DNA of 44,422 bases from Ruminococcaceae bacterium UBA7067 (lineage in GTDB: Bacteria; Bacillota; Clostridia; Oscillospirales; Acutalibacteraceae), in assembly GCA_002493755.1 (NCBI GenBank), contig DKZT01000047.1, forward strand, positions 19,611-64,032. Reading direction: 5' to 3'. The notes beneath the pieces were generated by a model. The model did no database searches and was not told where the DNA came from. It saw only the letters and a list, made by a program, of their open reading frames with translations. This document shows positions 31,565 to 40,921 of this stretch, piece by piece. The position numbers and the translations under genes are program-made. Position 1 is the stretch's first letter. The number at the start of each line of letters is the position of its first letter.

Positions 31565-31781
31565 AAGCCTTCCCCTTGAGGGCATTCCCTGTTAGGGTAA
31601 TACCATTAACTTAAGCAGGAATTGATAACGAAATTAGGCTTCCCCTCGAGGGGAAGCTGTCACGCAGTGACTGATGAGGTGTAGATGCGATAGCATCGTG
31701 TAGAAATATTATTACGCTCAGCAGAGCGACCGCCCCTCATCCGTCGGCTTCGCCGCCACCTTCCCCCCAAGGGGAAGGCTT
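31565..31781. repeat. Small non-coding element with terminal inverted repeats, inside his operon
   Basis: Perfect 14-base terminal inverted repeats AAGCCTTCCCCTTG (31565-31578) and CAAGGGGAAGGCTT (31768-31781) bound about 217 bases with no open frame of note. Inside is a chain of hairpins: palindrome GCTTCCCCTCGAGGGGAAGC (31638-31657), GTCAC-GCA-GTGAC (31659-31671), GATGC-GATA-GCATC (31684-31697), CGCTC-AGCA-GAGCG (31715-31728), and CGGC-TTC-GCCG near 31745. No clear target-site duplication is visible. Half of the same end module recurs at 19737-19752. Confidence 0.82.
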
Positions 31782-31792
31782 GAGGATAACCC

Positions 31793-33094
31793 TTATTCTA
31801 AACCAAAGCGAACCTTAATTGAATTTGCGTGAGCTGTAAGTCCTTCGGTTTCGGCAAATTTAATTATGTCTGCGGCATCCTTTTCAAGAGCCTTCTCGGA
31901 ATAATAGATGAAGCTTGAACGCTTGATAAAGCTGTCAACACCGAGCGGCGAGAAGAAGCGAGCCGTTCCGCTTGTGGGCAGAACGTGGTTCGGTCCAGCA
32001 AAATAGTCGCCGAGCGGCTCGGGCGAATAGTGACCGAGGAACACCGAGCCTGCGTTATCTAAAACGCCGATATAGTCGAGCGGATTTTCCATACAAACCT
32101 CAAGGTGCTCGGGAGCAAGCTTGTTTGCAAAGTCTACCATCTGTTCGTTGTTCTCGCAAATGATAATTGCGCCGTAGCTTGAAAGCGCCTTGTCGATAAT
32201 TTCTTTTCTTGAAAGCGTTTGGCTCTGCTTTTCAATCTCAAGCTTAACGCTCTCGGCAAGCTCACTGCTTGTTGTCAGCAGAATTGATGATGCGAGAACA
32301 TCGTGCTCTGCCTGCGACATAAGATCAGCCGCAACAAAAGCAGGATTTGCACTGCTGTCAGCCATAACGAGTATTTCGCTCGGGCCTGCTATCATATCAA
32401 TATCAACCGTACCGTACAAAAGCTTTTTAGCCGTTGCGACAAATATGTTGCCGGGTCCTACAATCTTATCAACCTTAGGCACTGTCTGAGTGCCGTATGC
32501 AAGAGCCGCAACAGCCTGTGCGCCGCCCATAAGCAGAACCCTGTCAACTCCTGCCGCAAGAGCCGCCGCCATTATATCGGGGTTCGGCTTGCCCTGCTTT
32601 GTAGGCGGAGTTACCATAATAATCTCCTTAACGCCTGCAATCCTTGCAGGAATTGCGTTCATAAGCACGGACGACGGATAAGCCGCCGTGCCGCCCGGAA
32701 CATAAATTCCGACCCTTTCAAGTCCTCTTACACGCTGGCCGAGGATTACGTTATCGTCCTTTGTTGTGAAAAAGCTCTGGCGGAGCTGGCGCTTGTGGAA
32801 GTCGGCAATATTCTCAGCCGCTCTCTCCACAGCCTTTAAAAAATCAGGGTCACAGCTTTTTGCAAGCTCCTGCATTTCCTCCTTTGAAATCTCTGTTTTT
32901 TCGGGAGCCTTTCCGTCAAATTTAATTGTATATTCACGAACAGCCTCATCGCCTCTTGCCTTAACATTTGCAAGAATTTCGCTTACTGCGGCTGTTACGT
33001 CCTTGTTTGTCTTTTCGCTTCTGCTTTCAATCTCGCTTAAAAGCTCAAGCTCTGCCTTTCCGTCAGCTTTTACTGATGGTATCATCTGTATCAC
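31793..33094 (-). CDS. hisD: Histidinol dehydrogenase
   Basis: NAD- and zinc-dependent enzyme that makes histidine from histidinol in two oxidation steps. The 433-residue protein shows the family signature (LGQRVRGLERVGIYVPGG, then PSSVLMNAIPARIAGV), KIVGPGN, AEHDVLASSILL with zinc-site residues and, late, LAPEHLEVC. Start at 33094 overlaps the hisG end by 4 bases (ATGA), so translation is coupled. A repeat element follows its stop. Confidence 0.97.
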   Translation of the reverse strand: MIQMIPSVKADGKAELELLSEIESRSEKTNKDVTAAVSEILANVKARGDEAVREYTIKFDGKAPEKTEISKEEMQELAKSCDPDFLKAVERAAENIADFHKRQLRQSFFTTKDDNVILGQRVRGLERVGIYVPGGTAAYPSSVLMNAIPARIAGVKEIIMVTPPTKQGKPNPDIMAAALAAGVDRVLLMGGAQAVAALAYGTQTVPKVDKIVGPGNIFVATAKKLLYGTVDIDMIAGPSEILVMADSSANPAFVAADLMSQAEHDVLASSILLTTSSELAESVKLEIEKQSQTLSRKEIIDKALSSYGAIIICENNEQMVDFANKLAPEHLEVCMENPLDYIGVLDNAGSVFLGHYSPEPLGDYFAGPNHVLPTSGTARFFSPLGVDSFIKRSSFIYYSEKALEKDAADIIKFAETEGLTAHANSIKVRFGLE

Positions 33095-33729
33095 TCCGTT
33101 CTGGTAATATATTTCTCCATTTTGTCAACAAGCTCCTCAATCTCTTTCTTTCGGAGCTTAAGGCTTGCGTTGTTTGCAATAAGTCTTGCCGAGATAGGCA
33201 CAACCTCCTCGTAGACCTCAAGACCGTTTTCCTTAAGCGTTGAGCCTGTTTCAACAATATCAACTATTGCGTCTGCAAGACCTAAAAGCGGCGCAAGCTC
33301 TACACTGCCCTCAATTTTTATAAAGCGAATATCCATCGCCTTGTTTTCAAAATGAGTTCTCGCAACATTCGGGTACTTCGTTGCTATTGTCTTAGCCTTG
33401 TAGCCGTCATAAAAATCGTAGCCGGCTTTTCCTGCAACAGCGAAACGGCACTTGCCGAAGCCTAAGTCAAGAAGCTCATAAAAGGATGTGCCGTTTTCAA
33501 GAATAGTATCCTTGCCGACAACCCCCAGATCGCACACGCCGTGCTCAACATATGTAATAACGTCAGCCGCCTTTGCAAGCACAACCTCAATTTCTCCCGA
33601 GCCAATCGGCAGAATTAAGCGCCTGCCCTTATTTCTTACGGCTGAGCAGTCGTAGCCTATCTGCTCTAAAAGTGCAACCGTGTCTTTTTCAAGTCTGCCC
33701 TTAGTCAGGGCTATTCTCAGTGGTTTCAT
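33091..33729 (-). CDS. hisG: ATP phosphoribosyltransferase, short form catalytic subunit
   Basis: First and committed step of histidine synthesis, joining ATP and PRPP. The 212-residue short form lacks the C-terminal regulatory domain, so it needs HisZ (encoded immediately upstream) for activity and feedback inhibition. Visible are RIALTKGRLEKDTVALL, VGKDTILENG and the PRPP loop near ADAIVDIVETGSTLKENGL. Both ends overlap neighbours by 4 bases (hisZ and hisD), which favours stoichiometric synthesis with HisZ. Confidence 0.97.
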   Translation of the reverse strand: MKPLRIALTKGRLEKDTVALLEQIGYDCSAVRNKGRRLILPIGSGEIEVVLAKAADVITYVEHGVCDLGVVGKDTILENGTSFYELLDLGFGKCRFAVAGKAGYDFYDGYKAKTIATKYPNVARTHFENKAMDIRFIKIEGSVELAPLLGLADAIVDIVETGSTLKENGLEVYEEVVPISARLIANNASLKLRKKEIEELVDKMEKYITRTE

Positions 33730-34940
33730 ATCTGCTCTCCCATATTCTCTATATCAATAGTTTCAGGCTTGCCGCTCATAAAGCACACCTGCTTTACTCC
33801 GTTTTCCTTAGCGTAGCGTATTACCTCGTCACGGCTTGTGAAAACGCTGTTTTCGCACTTGAAGCCGCTCAGTGTGTAAAAACGGCACTGGCTGATTGCG
33901 TCCATTTCAAAGCCCTCGTCTGCGTGAACGATAATATCGGCAGGCTTTTCCTCAAAGCTTTTTCCCGATGAAAGCATAATATCCGCAAGCGCGTCGGCAT
34001 TAAGTGCAAAGCCTGCCGCAGGCATAGGAGCGTCAAATTCATCGAGAAGCTTATCATATCTGCCGCCTGTCAGCACTGCGTCGCCGCTTCCCTCAACATA
34101 TGCGCTGAAGATGAAGTCGCTGTAATAATCGTTTCTCTGCACAAAGCCTAAATCCATAATCAGCTTGTCGCCCATCATAAGCTTTGAAAGCGCGTGGTAT
34201 ATTTCACTTAAATATGCAAGGTCGCTCTCGCCCTCCGTACCCTCAAAAAGTGGAGCCGCCTGAGTCAGAACCTCCTCGCCGCCGAAAAGCCTCGGAAGCT
34301 TTCTTATAGCTTCAACTGTATCCGACTGCGGCAGTGTGTCGAGAATTGAGTTTAGCTGAGAGTAGTTCTTTGACTGTATGGAATCTCTGATGCTCTCCTT
34401 TATTTCATCACTGCAATCAAGCTTTTTTGCAAGCGAACGGAAAAGTCCTGCGTGGCCAAGCTCAATTCTGAAATCGGGAACGATTTTCTGCAGAGCCTCA
34501 ATAGCCGTTATAATAACCTCAAGATCCGCCCTTTTGCCGACAGCGCCCAGAAGCTCAATGCCTGTTTGTCTTACCTCGTTTTTTCTGCCGGTAAGGCTCG
34601 GGTTGCTTCTGAACACGCTCTGATTATAAAACAGCCTTATCGGCATAGGCTTGTTCTGAAGTCTTGTTGCAACCACTCTTGCTATCGGAAGTGTGGAATC
34701 GGGACGAATTACCATAAGCCTGCCCTTGTTGTCGGTGAGCTTAAACATACGCTCCTGTGCTATTGCGCTTGATTTAAGATTGAATTCGTCAAAAAATTCA
34801 AGGCCGGGCGTTTTGACCTCGTGATAGCCCTTAGAACGGTAAACCGAGGTTGTAATGCACGCAACCTCGTTAATTGCGCTTGCTTCTTCAAAAAGATAAT
34901 CCTTTGTGCCCTCAGGCGTAATTTTATAATAGGCTTTCAT
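33726..34940 (-). CDS. hisZ: ATP phosphoribosyltransferase regulatory subunit
   Basis: Catalytically inactive paralogue of histidyl-tRNA synthetase that forms a hetero-octamer with short HisG and binds histidine for feedback. The 404 residues contain the class II core (PEGTKDYLFEEASAIN at the start, RPDSTLPIARVV motif 2 region, RQTGIELLGA) and YVEGSGDAVLTGGRYDKLL late, but no anticodon-binding domain. It opens the operon behind a strong promoter. AGAAAGGA precedes the ATG. Confidence 0.95.
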   Translation of the reverse strand: MKAYYKITPEGTKDYLFEEASAINEVACITTSVYRSKGYHEVKTPGLEFFDEFNLKSSAIAQERMFKLTDNKGRLMVIRPDSTLPIARVVATRLQNKPMPIRLFYNQSVFRSNPSLTGRKNEVRQTGIELLGAVGKRADLEVIITAIEALQKIVPDFRIELGHAGLFRSLAKKLDCSDEIKESIRDSIQSKNYSQLNSILDTLPQSDTVEAIRKLPRLFGGEEVLTQAAPLFEGTEGESDLAYLSEIYHALSKLMMGDKLIMDLGFVQRNDYYSDFIFSAYVEGSGDAVLTGGRYDKLLDEFDAPMPAAGFALNADALADIMLSSGKSFEEKPADIIVHADEGFEMDAISQCRFYTLSGFKCENSVFTSRDEVIRYAKENGVKQVCFMSGKPETIDIENMGEQI

Positions 34941-34974
34941 TGCTGTTTCCTTTCTTATACCAATGCCTGACAGA

Positions 34975-35082
34975 AAGTAGATTTAGATGATTTTCGCAAA
35001 TAAATATTATCTACTTCTCATTAGGTGTTAGCATTATGCTTTAGTGCGCTAATATAATAACACGGTAAAGTTATATTGTCAA
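34975..35082 (-). promoter_or_regulatory. Histidine operon promoter and leader with palindromes
   Basis: Minus strand TTGACA (35077-35082), 17-base spacer, TATTAT (35054-35059): near-consensus. The leader of about 106 bases holds TTAGTGCGCTAA (35041-35052, imperfect palindrome at the start of transcription), AGCAT-T-ATGCT (35030-35040), and AAGTAGAT...ATCTACTT (34975-34982 with 35009-35016). These look like operator candidates. No T-box (no AGGGTGG-type antiterminator) and no His-codon leader peptide was seen. Confidence 0.75.
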
Positions 35083-35096
35083 CTGTTTCTTTTCTC

Positions 35097-35134
35097 GCAA
35101 AACGGACAGTCAGAAAGTATCTCCAGACTGCCCG
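35097..35134 (-). terminator. Intrinsic terminator of dxr-to-permease operon
   Basis: CGGGCAGTC pairs with GACTGTCCG on the minus strand (one wobble), loop of about 14 bases, followed by TTTTG. It lies 6 bases past the permease stop and just before the his promoter. Confidence 0.78.
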
Positions 35135-35139
35135 AAATT

Positions 35140-36501
35140 TTATTCTCCGCCGTTATCCGACTTATCGGATTTTTCATCGGCATTTTCCTTTTTTATCTTT
35201 TTAGCCTCAGCCTTAACCTTGGTTTTTATCGACTCGATAAACTGATTGTTGAAAACATATCCGCTTACATCAGAGTCCTTTATCTCTCTGGGGTCCTTAG
35301 GCATCTGCTGTTTTATAATATCGTCCTCGGGCGGTGCGCCAAGAACGTCCTGCTTGTCGACCTTTGCTATACGTGAATTGACGTGACGGGTGAGCAGAAC
35401 ATAAAGCGTTGAAAACACCGGCACTGCAAGGAGCATTCCCCAGAAGCCGAAAAGACCTGAGCCGACAATAACGCTCGCCATAATCCAGAAACCGGAAATG
35501 CCTATTGAGTTGCCGAGGATTTTCGGCCCGATAAAGTTGCCGTCAATCTGCTGTAAAATCAGCAGGAAGATAGCAAACCATACAGCCTCAATCGGGTTGA
35601 TAACAAGCATTATGAAAATCGTGACAACCGCTCCTACGATTGGTCCGAACATCGGCACAAGGTTTGTTATTGCAACAATAACGCTCATAAGTGCCGCATA
35701 GTCAAAGCCGAAAATCGACATTCCTATAAAGCACAGCACACCGATGAGCATCGAGTCGATAATCTTGCCGTAAACAAATTTACCGAAGATTTTGTTTGAC
35801 AGCTCGCCTATTTCCAAGAGCTTTGAATTAACTCTGTCGGGTATATAGGCGACGGAAAACTTCTTGACCTGATAAATGAGCTTTTCCTTGCAGCCCATAA
35901 AATAGCACGAAATAAACACGCCCATAAACAGGTTGATTATTGTTGTGGTGACATTCTTTGTCATATCAAACACGGACGGCATAAGGCTTGAGGAGAGGTT
36001 TGAAGCCCACTGCGAAAGCTCATTGCCCGTTATTCTTGTTACAATATCGTTTATGAATACGAAAATATCGCTGTCCTTGGTCAGCTGAATATTAAACCAC
36101 TTATCCATAAAATCGGTGAGCCAGACGCGGAAGCTCTCGAAGTATGCTGAGAAGTTTGTTATCAGCTTGTCGACGCTGTCAATAAGCTCAGGAACAAGAA
36201 TTGTGATAAGAAAAATCATCACGCCGAATATTATCAGATACGCCAGCACAAGCGCAAGCGGCTTTCGCAGTTTGCGGCACAGCTTGCCCTTATTCGCCAT
36301 ACCTGCAAAAGCCTTTTCGGAAAAATAGACATACGGAAGATTAACGAGAAATGCCACTACAAGACCAACAACAAAGGGCATTAACACATTCAGCACTGTT
36401 GAGCATACTGCCCACACAGTTTTGATGTTAAAAAGCACAAACAGCAGAAGCACCGTGTAGGTTATCAGTATTATAGCGTGCTTAAGTTTTTTCGATTTCA
36501 T
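35140..36501 (-). CDS. AI-2E family transporter
   Basis: Multi-spanning membrane protein of the AI-2E/PerM (YdiK-like) family, members of which have been linked to autoinducer-2 export and to ion transport; substrate here unknown. The 453-residue protein has two hydrophobic clusters: about 10-100 and, after a soluble loop (about 115-205), 210-355 with IPDRVNSKLLEIG, NLVPMFGPIVGAVVT and QQIDGNFIGPKILGNSIGISGFWIMAS, the family's best-conserved region. The tail (about 370-453) is charged and soluble with KxKAEAKKIKKE repeats. Starts 11 bases after polC. Confidence 0.88.
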   Translation of the reverse strand: MKSKKLKHAIILITYTVLLLFVLFNIKTVWAVCSTVLNVLMPFVVGLVVAFLVNLPYVYFSEKAFAGMANKGKLCRKLRKPLALVLAYLIIFGVMIFLITILVPELIDSVDKLITNFSAYFESFRVWLTDFMDKWFNIQLTKDSDIFVFINDIVTRITGNELSQWASNLSSSLMPSVFDMTKNVTTTIINLFMGVFISCYFMGCKEKLIYQVKKFSVAYIPDRVNSKLLEIGELSNKIFGKFVYGKIIDSMLIGVLCFIGMSIFGFDYAALMSVIVAITNLVPMFGPIVGAVVTIFIMLVINPIEAVWFAIFLLILQQIDGNFIGPKILGNSIGISGFWIMASVIVGSGLFGFWGMLLAVPVFSTLYVLLTRHVNSRIAKVDKQDVLGAPPEDDIIKQQMPKDPREIKDSDVSGYVFNNQFIESIKTKVKAEAKKIKKENADEKSDKSDNGGE

Positions 36502-36512
36502 ACCATTCCTCC

Positions 36513-39500
36513 TCAGAACAGGGATAATTGGCTGCTCTCGGGCAAGTCGCCCAATGCGCCGACCTCACGCAGAGTTTCAATAACAGCCTTGGAAATCTTT
36601 GTTCTCGCCTGCAAATCCTCAACCGACAGATACTCGCCCTGCTTGCCCTTTTCGGCAAGCACCTCTGCGGCGGCATCTCCGACTCCGGACAGAGATGAAA
36701 ACGGGAGGCGGATTTTATTTCCCTCTATAACAAACATTTTAGCCTCTGATTTGTAAATGTCAACAGGCAAAACCTCAATTCCTCTTGCGAGCATCTCATT
36801 TATTATCTGCAAATTGGCATATTCAGCCTCGTCCTTGGCGCTCGCCTCATAGCCCTTTGCCTTGATATTTTTCATTTTCTCCCTCACGGCATTAATACCC
36901 TTAAGCACCGTTGCGCCGTCAAAGTTTTCTCCGCGAACAGAGAAGTATGCGGCGTAATACTCTGTCGGCTTATGCACCTTGTACCAGCCGAGCCTGAGCG
37001 TTGCAATCATATAAGCCGCTGCGTGAGCCTTCGGGAACATATATTTAATCTTCATACAGGAGTCGATATACCACTGCGGAACATCGTGATCCTTCATAGC
37101 CTTGAAATGCTCCTCAGTAAGAAGCTTTGTCGCCTTGCCCTTACGGACAATCTCCATTATCTTGAACGCCATCTTCGGCTCAAGACCTCTGTGCAGGAGA
37201 TATGTCATAATGGAGTCACGCGTACCGATAACCTCTGAAATCGTGCATTGACCGCTGTGGATAAGGTCGGCGGCGTTGCCTATCCATACATCAGTACCGT
37301 GAGAAAGTCCCGAAATCTGCAAGAGGTCGGAGAAGGTTTTCGGCTGTGCCTCAACAAGCATACCTCTTACAAAGTCTGTGCCGACCTCGGGCAGTGAGAA
37401 TGTACCCGTCTGAGAGCCTATATCCTCGGGTGTCACGCCCAGAGCCTTTGTCGAGGTGAACAGCGACATAACCTCGGGGTCGCTCATCGAAACATTCATA
37501 ACGGAAATGTTCGTGAACTTTTCAAGGTAGTGATAGATTGTCGGAACATCGTGTCCAAGCTCGTCAAGCTTACAGATTGTATCGTGGATTGAGTGGAAGT
37601 CGAAGTGCGTTGTTATGTTATCGGACTTCATATCGTTAGCCGGGTGCTGAACAGGACAGAAGTCGAACACCTCATTGCCCCTCGGAACAACAACCATTCC
37701 GCCGGGGTGCTGACCCGTTGTTCTCTTAACTCCGGTACAGCCTGCGGCAAGACGTGATTCCTCGGCGCGGTGAAGCACCTTTCCGGTCTGCTCGCAGTAT
37801 TTTTTAACATAGCCGATCGCGGTCTTTTCCGCAACCGTAGCTATTGTTCCTGCCTTGAACACGTTGTCCTTGCCGAACAGCTCCTCTGTGTAGCGGTGCG
37901 AATGCGACTGATATTCGCCGCTGAAATTAAGGTCTATATCAGGCGTTTTATCGCCGTCAAAGCCTAAGAAGGTTTCAAACGGAATTTCGTGTCCGTCACG
38001 GTCATACGGAGTTCCGCATTTCGGGCAGTTTTTCGGCGGCAAATCAAAGCCTGAGCCGACGCTGCCGTCTGTGATAAATTCGCTGTTTTTGCAGTTGGGG
38101 CAGATATAGTGAGGACAAAGCGGATTAACCTCGGATATACCCGACATTGTGGCGACAAAGGAAGAGCCTACGCTTCCTCGTGAACCTACAAGATAGCCGT
38201 GCGCCTCGCTGTCGGCAACAAGCTTCTGTGCCGTCATATAAAGCACCGAGAAGCCGTGCTTTGTGATAGAGCCAAGCTCACGGTCAAGCCTTGCCTGCAC
38301 GATTTCGGGCAGAGGGTCGCCGTATTTTTCCTTGGCTCTTTTCCATGTGATTGTTGTAAGCTGTTCCTCCGCACCGTCAATAAACGGTGGGAAAACTCCG
38401 CGCGGTATCGGACGGACGCGCTCGATTGACTCGGCAATTTTCCTTGTGTTCGTTACAACAACCTCATAAGCCTTTTCCTTGCCTAAATACTCAAATTCCT
38501 TGAGCATCTCTGCGGTAGTTCTCAAATAAAGCGGCGCCTGATTGTCGGCGTCGGTAAAGCCCTGCGCCGCCTGTAAAATTTTTCTATACTCACCGTCCTG
38601 CGGAGCCTGAAAGTGAACATCGCAGGTTGCTACAACAGGGATATTCAGCTTTTTGCCGATTTTAATTACCGTTTTGTTAAGCTCCTGAAGCTCCTTGATA
38701 TCGGACACCGTGCCGTTTCTGAGCATAAACATATTGTTTCCGATCGGCTGAATCTCAAGATAATCGTAGAACGAAGCTATATTCAAAAGCTCCTCCCAGG
38801 GCTTACCCTCCACAATAGCATGGAACAGCTCGCCTGCCTCGCAGGCACTGCCGATTATAAGACCCTCACGGTGCTTTATAAGCTCCGACTTCGGTATTCT
38901 CGGCTTTTTATAGAAGTATGTAAGGTGTGCCATTGATATGAGCTTGTAAAGATTTTTAAGACCCGTATTATTCTTGACAAGAATAATCTGATGGTACGGA
39001 ACAAGCTTTTTAAAATCTGCACCTGCAATATGAGTATTTATCTGCTGAACCGTTTCAATGCCGTAGTCATCGTGCAGTCTGTCTGCAAGGCAGAGGAAAA
39101 TCCTCGATAAAATCTCGGCATCGTCACAGGCTCTGTGGTGATTGAAAGAGCCGAGCCTTAAATACTTTGCAACTGTGTCAAGCTTGCAGTTTTTAATATC
39201 CTTTAAAACAGCACGGCAGATTGCAACCGTGTCGATTGAAGTAAAGCTGTACGGCATACCGCAACGGCTCGCCGCCGCTTTGATAAACGATGTATCAAAC
39301 GGCGCATTGTGCGCAACCAAAATTGCGTCCTCGCCGCAGAACTCGTAGAAATCCTTTAATGCGCTGTCCTCAAACGGGGCATTCTTTACCATTTCATCTG
39401 TAATGCCGGTAAGCTCGGTTATCTTGCCCGGTATAGGTCTTTGCGGATTGACAAAGGTTGAGAAGGTGTCAACCACTGCGCCGTTTTCGATTTTAACTGC

Positions 39501-40886
39501 GCCGATTTCTGTTATAGCCTCCTTAGCCGCAGAGAGTCCCGTTGTTTCAAGGTCAAAGCAGATGAACCGTCCTGTTTTAAGGCTCTGGTCGGCTCGTCCG
39601 ACAACAGAGGCTATCATATCGTTTACAAAGTAAGCCTCTGTGCCGTAAATCACCTTAAACGCGTCCGGCTTTTCCTCATCGTCACGGCTGACAAGGCTTT
39701 CAACGGTGTCCATAGCCTCGGGAAATGCCTGAGCAACACCGTGATCTGTTATGGCTATTGCGGGGTGTCCCCAGGCGTGTGCCTGCTTTATCAGCGATGA
39801 AGCGTCCGACACACCGTCCATTGACGACATCTTTGTATGCAGGTGAAGCTCCACTCGCTTTTCGGGCGCATTGTCAACAACCTGCACCTTCTTTATCGTG
39901 CCTATTGCGCTTGCTCTCAGAACAATTTCGTTTATATATCTGTCGTATTCAATGTCACCTCGGCAGACGATTGTATTTCCCTTTTTTATATCGGCGGCAG
40001 GCTTTGCGGATTTGATATCATCAAACACCTTGACTATCATTGAGCCTGTGTAGTCGGTTATTTTTATTGTGATAATATTCTTTCTGCCGTCCTTTGTTGT
40101 TTTACATTCCGAGTCAAAAACATCACCCCAGATGACAACTCTGCCCGAATCGGCGGCTATATCCGTTATCGGCGTTAGCTTCTTCGTGCTGAACACATTG
40201 CCGTAAAGCGGCTTTGCACTACCCTCGATAACAGCAGGGTAATAATATTCGTTCTCCCTTACCTCAACTGCTTTTACAACCTCTCTGTCCTTTTTGCGCC
40301 TTGAGCTTTCCTTAAGCTCCTGCTCCTCCTCGTCAAAGGCTATAATCTGCTCACGGCGTTTTTTCTCCTCAACTATATTCTGCTTTTGTATGTACTGCTC
40401 GCTGTCGGCTTCAATCGTCAGCACACCGTCAAAACTGACATTAAAGCTCTGCCCGAACTCTTCAAGAATAATACTCTGAAGGCTTCGGTCAAAGCTTTTT
40501 GCCTTTAATATAGCCGCTCCGCCGTGACAGAGCATAACTGTAAGCGAACCGTCCTCGCCGATTGTTACTGTTGAATCGTTGAGCGAGCCGTTAAGGCTCT
40601 GGTTGCGCCTTTTAAGCTCCTTGACAAGCTCGGGGTAATAATCGGGCGAAAAGCTGCCCTGCGGGAATATCGGCTTTATAAACGCACCGTTAAGCCCCAT
40701 TGGCAGCTCCTTGATTATGTTTTCAGCATCTAATAAAAGCTGACGCGGCACGGTTTGTTTAAACCGCACCGTCAGGTTCATTGTTCGTGTTGCCGAGTTT
40801 ATTTTTGCGGCTTCTATCACTCCGTTTTCAAGCTGCGGCGGAATAACGCCGCCGTACTCGCTAAGAAGCTCTTTTATCGTCATCAA
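36513..40886 (-). CDS. polC: DNA polymerase III PolC, Gram-positive type
   Basis: Main replicative polymerase of low-GC Gram-positives, with built-in proofreading. The 1457-residue protein has an N-terminal domain, an OB fold (about 233-330), a PHP domain split by the exonuclease (first half with HLHTKMSSMDG near 348 and ITDHG near 380), the DEDD exonuclease with FDLETTGLSAAKEA near 443, then the polymerase core with PDIDLNFSGEYQ (catalytic Asp cluster) and a zinc motif CPNCKNSEF...NCPKCG. It ends in QLSLF, a perfect sliding-clamp motif at the C terminus. Start near MMTIKELLSEYGG. 35 bases from ispG. Confidence 0.98.
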   Translation of the reverse strand: MMTIKELLSEYGGVIPPQLENGVIEAAKINSATRTMNLTVRFKQTVPRQLLLDAENIIKELPMGLNGAFIKPIFPQGSFSPDYYPELVKELKRRNQSLNGSLNDSTVTIGEDGSLTVMLCHGGAAILKAKSFDRSLQSIILEEFGQSFNVSFDGVLTIEADSEQYIQKQNIVEEKKRREQIIAFDEEEQELKESSRRKKDREVVKAVEVRENEYYYPAVIEGSAKPLYGNVFSTKKLTPITDIAADSGRVVIWGDVFDSECKTTKDGRKNIITIKITDYTGSMIVKVFDDIKSAKPAADIKKGNTIVCRGDIEYDRYINEIVLRASAIGTIKKVQVVDNAPEKRVELHLHTKMSSMDGVSDASSLIKQAHAWGHPAIAITDHGVAQAFPEAMDTVESLVSRDDEEKPDAFKVIYGTEAYFVNDMIASVVGRADQSLKTGRFICFDLETTGLSAAKEAITEIGAVKIENGAVVDTFSTFVNPQRPIPGKITELTGITDEMVKNAPFEDSALKDFYEFCGEDAILVAHNAPFDTSFIKAAASRCGMPYSFTSIDTVAICRAVLKDIKNCKLDTVAKYLRLGSFNHHRACDDAEILSRIFLCLADRLHDDYGIETVQQINTHIAGADFKKLVPYHQIILVKNNTGLKNLYKLISMAHLTYFYKKPRIPKSELIKHREGLIIGSACEAGELFHAIVEGKPWEELLNIASFYDYLEIQPIGNNMFMLRNGTVSDIKELQELNKTVIKIGKKLNIPVVATCDVHFQAPQDGEYRKILQAAQGFTDADNQAPLYLRTTAEMLKEFEYLGKEKAYEVVVTNTRKIAESIERVRPIPRGVFPPFIDGAEEQLTTITWKRAKEKYGDPLPEIVQARLDRELGSITKHGFSVLYMTAQKLVADSEAHGYLVGSRGSVGSSFVATMSGISEVNPLCPHYICPNCKNSEFITDGSVGSGFDLPPKNCPKCGTPYDRDGHEIPFETFLGFDGDKTPDIDLNFSGEYQSHSHRYTEELFGKDNVFKAGTIATVAEKTAIGYVKKYCEQTGKVLHRAEESRLAAGCTGVKRTTGQHPGGMVVVPRGNEVFDFCPVQHPANDMKSDNITTHFDFHSIHDTICKLDELGHDVPTIYHYLEKFTNISVMNVSMSDPEVMSLFTSTKALGVTPEDIGSQTGTFSLPEVGTDFVRGMLVEAQPKTFSDLLQISGLSHGTDVWIGNAADLIHSGQCTISEVIGTRDSIMTYLLHRGLEPKMAFKIMEIVRKGKATKLLTEEHFKAMKDHDVPQWYIDSCMKIKYMFPKAHAAAYMIATLRLGWYKVHKPTEYYAAYFSVRGENFDGATVLKGINAVREKMKNIKAKGYEASAKDEAEYANLQIINEMLARGIEVLPVDIYKSEAKMFVIEGNKIRLPFSSLSGVGDAAAEVLAEKGKQGEYLSVEDLQARTKISKAVIETLREVGALGDLPESSQLSLF

Positions 40887-40921
40887 ACCTTATACCTCAT
40901 TTTTCAATTTAGGCGCTGCCC

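Noticed and set aside
32303..32839. 178-codon plus-strand frame opposite hisD
   Set aside because: Antisense shadow of hisD; no family resemblance, Cys/Arg/His-rich composition.
34941..35139. T-box or his leader-peptide attenuator before hisZ
   Set aside because: No AGGGTGG-type antiterminator, specifier stem or run of His codons is visible; the only terminator belongs to the upstream permease.
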